Source of the DNA: an uncultured beta proteobacterium
GTDB lineage: Bacteria > Pseudomonadota > Gammaproteobacteria > Burkholderiales > Burkholderiaceae_C
Reading direction: 5' to 3'
Length of the DNA: 6,436 nucleotides
Assembly: GCA_903958915.1 (NCBI GenBank)
Contig: CAJBVC010000536.1
Coordinates: 1-6,436, forward strand
This document shows positions 5,084 to 6,436 of the stretch, piece by piece (positions within the stretch are counted from its first letter, which is position 1; every line of letters begins with the position of its first letter). The position numbers and the translations under genes are program-made. The notes under the pieces are model-generated. The model saw only the letters and a program-made list of their open reading frames with translations, did no database searches and was not told where the DNA came from.

Positions 5084-6436
5084 ATGTTTGATTTTGTTCG
5101 CAAGCACACCAAGTGGATGATGTTCCTGATGTTCTTGCTCATCATCCCGGCTTTCGTACTGGTTGGTGTCGATGGCTTTCGACAAGTCAATGCGAGCGGA
5201 GATACAGTGGCGAAAGTGGGTAGCACCAGCATCACCCAGGGCGAATGGGACTTTGCACACAAGAATGAGGTGGACCGGTTGCGTCAGTCCATGCCGAATC
5301 TCGATGCAAAAATGCTGGATTCGGCATCAGCCCGCTATGCATCACTTGAGCGATTGGTTCGCGAAAAAGTCTTGAGTGAAGCGGTGCAGGATTCCAGAGT
5401 GGCTACATCGGACGCCCGTTTGGCGCGCGAATTGCAGCGCGACCAGACTATTGCCTCCTTGCGCAAGCCAGATGGCACGATGGATATCGAACGTTACCGC
5501 CAACTAGCCGCCAACCAGGGACTGTCGCCGGAGGGCTTTGAGGCGAGGGTCCGACGTGATCTGTCACTCCAACAAGTAGAGAACGGCGTGCTGGCGACAT
5601 CTTTTTCACCAAAGGTGTTGGCTGAAACGGCCTTGAATGCGTTTTTTGAGCGACGTGAGGTCCAAGTCGCGCGATTTAATCCTGCAGATTACGCCAGCAA
5701 GATTAATCCGACTGATGCCGATCTGGAAGGCTTTTATAGCGCCAACACTGCGCTTTTCAAGGCACCGGAGTCGGCGGACATCGAGTATCTGCTGCTTGAC
5801 CTGGAATCGATCAAGAAGACGATTAGTTTGAATGAACAGGAATTGAAGTCCTATTACGAGCAAAATGTGGCGAGTCTGAGTGGCAAAGAAGAGCGACGCG
5901 CAAGCCACGTTCTAATCACTGCCCCCAAAACAGCCACTGAGGCGGACCGCACGAAGGCCAGAGAGCGCGCAGAAGTTTTGCTTGCTGATTTGCGCAAGGC
6001 GCCTGACTCGTTTGCTGAGGTTGCACGCAAGAACTCCCAGGACCCGGGGTCTGCACCCAATGGCGGAGATCTGGACTTCTTTGGTCGCGGTGCAATGGTA
6101 AAACCCTTTGAGGACGCTGCGTTTGCATTGAAGAAGGGCGAAATCAGCGCCGTGGTCGAGTCCGACTTTGGCTTTCACATCATCAGACTCACCGACATCA
6201 AGGCGCCCAAACAAAAGACGTTCGAGGAACTCCGCGCCAGCATGGAATCTGACCTCAAAACACAGCAGGCCCAACGAAAATTTGCGGAGGTTGCTGAGGC
6301 GTTTACCAACGGTGTCTATGAACAGTCTGACGGCCTCAAGCCGATTGCGGAAAAGCTCAAACTTGAGTTGAAGACCGCCACCAATGTGCAACGAAAGGCC
6401 ACCCCGGCGATGACTGGTCCCTTGGCGAATGCCAAG
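5084..6436 (+). CDS. ppiD: Periplasmic chaperone / peptidyl-prolyl isomerase PpiD (3' end outside window)
   Basis: PpiD is anchored in the inner membrane next to the Sec translocon and helps newly exported proteins fold in the periplasm. The first 451 codons are present and open to the right edge; E. coli PpiD is about 620 residues, so roughly a quarter is missing. A short positive N-terminus (FVRKHTK) precedes one membrane segment at about 11-29, giving an N-in topology. A SurA-like chaperone region (about 36-260) follows. The parvulin rotamase domain spans about 270-372, from RASHVLI to GFHIIRLTDI, with the family patterns SQDPGSAPNGGDLDFF and MVKPFEDAAFAL. Whether this parvulin domain is catalytic is uncertain, since that of E. 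coli PpiD is reported as inactive or weak. A good ribosome site supports the start. The upstream terminator implies expression separate from hupB-tRNA or by read-through. Confidence 0.93.
   Translation, partial: MFDFVRKHTKWMMFLMFLLIIPAFVLVGVDGFRQVNASGDTVAKVGSTSITQGEWDFAHKNEVDRLRQSMPNLDAKMLDSASARYASLERLVREKVLSEAVQDSRVATSDARLARELQRDQTIASLRKPDGTMDIERYRQLAANQGLSPEGFEARVRRDLSLQQVENGVLATSFSPKVLAETALNAFFERREVQVARFNPADYASKINPTDADLEGFYSANTALFKAPESADIEYLLLDLESIKKTISLNEQELKSYYEQNVASLSGKEERRASHVLITAPKTATEADRTKARERAEVLLADLRKAPDSFAEVARKNSQDPGSAPNGGDLDFFGRGAMVKPFEDAAFALKKGEISAVVESDFGFHIIRLTDIKAPKQKTFEELRASMESDLKTQQAQRKFAEVAEAFTNGVYEQSDGLKPIAEKLKLELKTATNVQRKATPAMTGPLANAK

Noticed and set aside
4982..5260. 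Minus-strand open frame of 92 codons ending in GDDGLEPPTYAL
   Set aside because: Its end is the reverse complement of tRNA-Val and the rest runs antisense to the terminator and ppiD. This C-terminal string is a well-known spurious translation of tRNA genes.
5606..6391. Minus-strand frames of 100-159 codons within ppiD
   Set aside because: They are antisense to the SurA-like and parvulin coding region and show no motifs or ribosome sites.
1..6436. CRISPR array, riboswitch, phage or toxin-antitoxin system
   Set aside because: No regularly spaced repeats, recognised aptamer motif, integrase or small toxin-antitoxin pair was seen; apart from the intron end, the content is core housekeeping genes.

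Overview
The window looks like a chromosomal segment of a betaproteobacterium, most likely in or near the Comamonadaceae (Rhodoferax/Polaromonas type). This is inferred from protein character, the earP-efp pair with an Arg32-type EF-P, and moderately high GC; no search was run. Most of it is a compact housekeeping region, with one mobile element cut by the left edge.

Layout. Positions 1-140 (+) look like the 3' end of a group II intron: the last 16 codons of what is probably the intron-encoded reverse transcriptase/maturase, a domain V-like hairpin with a CGC catalytic triad, and a domain VI-like hairpin with a bulged A eight bases from the predicted 3' splice end. It lies only 14 bp beyond the efp stop codon and antisense to efp. 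On the minus strand, earP (1943-807) and efp (709-155) form a modification pair: EarP rhamnosylates Arg32 of EF-P, and that arginine is present here. Divergent from earP across 42 bp is uvrC (1986-3935), closely followed by pgsA (3953-4528). After a 131-bp intergenic stretch with a strong inverted repeat come hupB (4660-4932) and, 17 bp later, tRNA-Val(UAC) with an encoded CCA (4950-5025). A textbook intrinsic terminator (5034-5061) closes that unit. ppiD starts at 5084 and runs off the right edge.

How the genes work. EF-P relieves ribosomes stalled on polyproline stretches and needs EarP for activity. UvrC makes the dual incisions of nucleotide excision repair. PgsA makes the phosphatidylglycerol precursor. 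HU compacts DNA. PpiD is a membrane-anchored periplasmic folding factor. Apart from earP-efp these are not one pathway; they are neighbours in a dense core region.

I found no wholly new system. The points most worth following up are the group II intron end with its unusual domain V and its insertion beside efp, the apparent HU mRNA/tRNA co-transcript, and the very short space between the terminator and ppiD.
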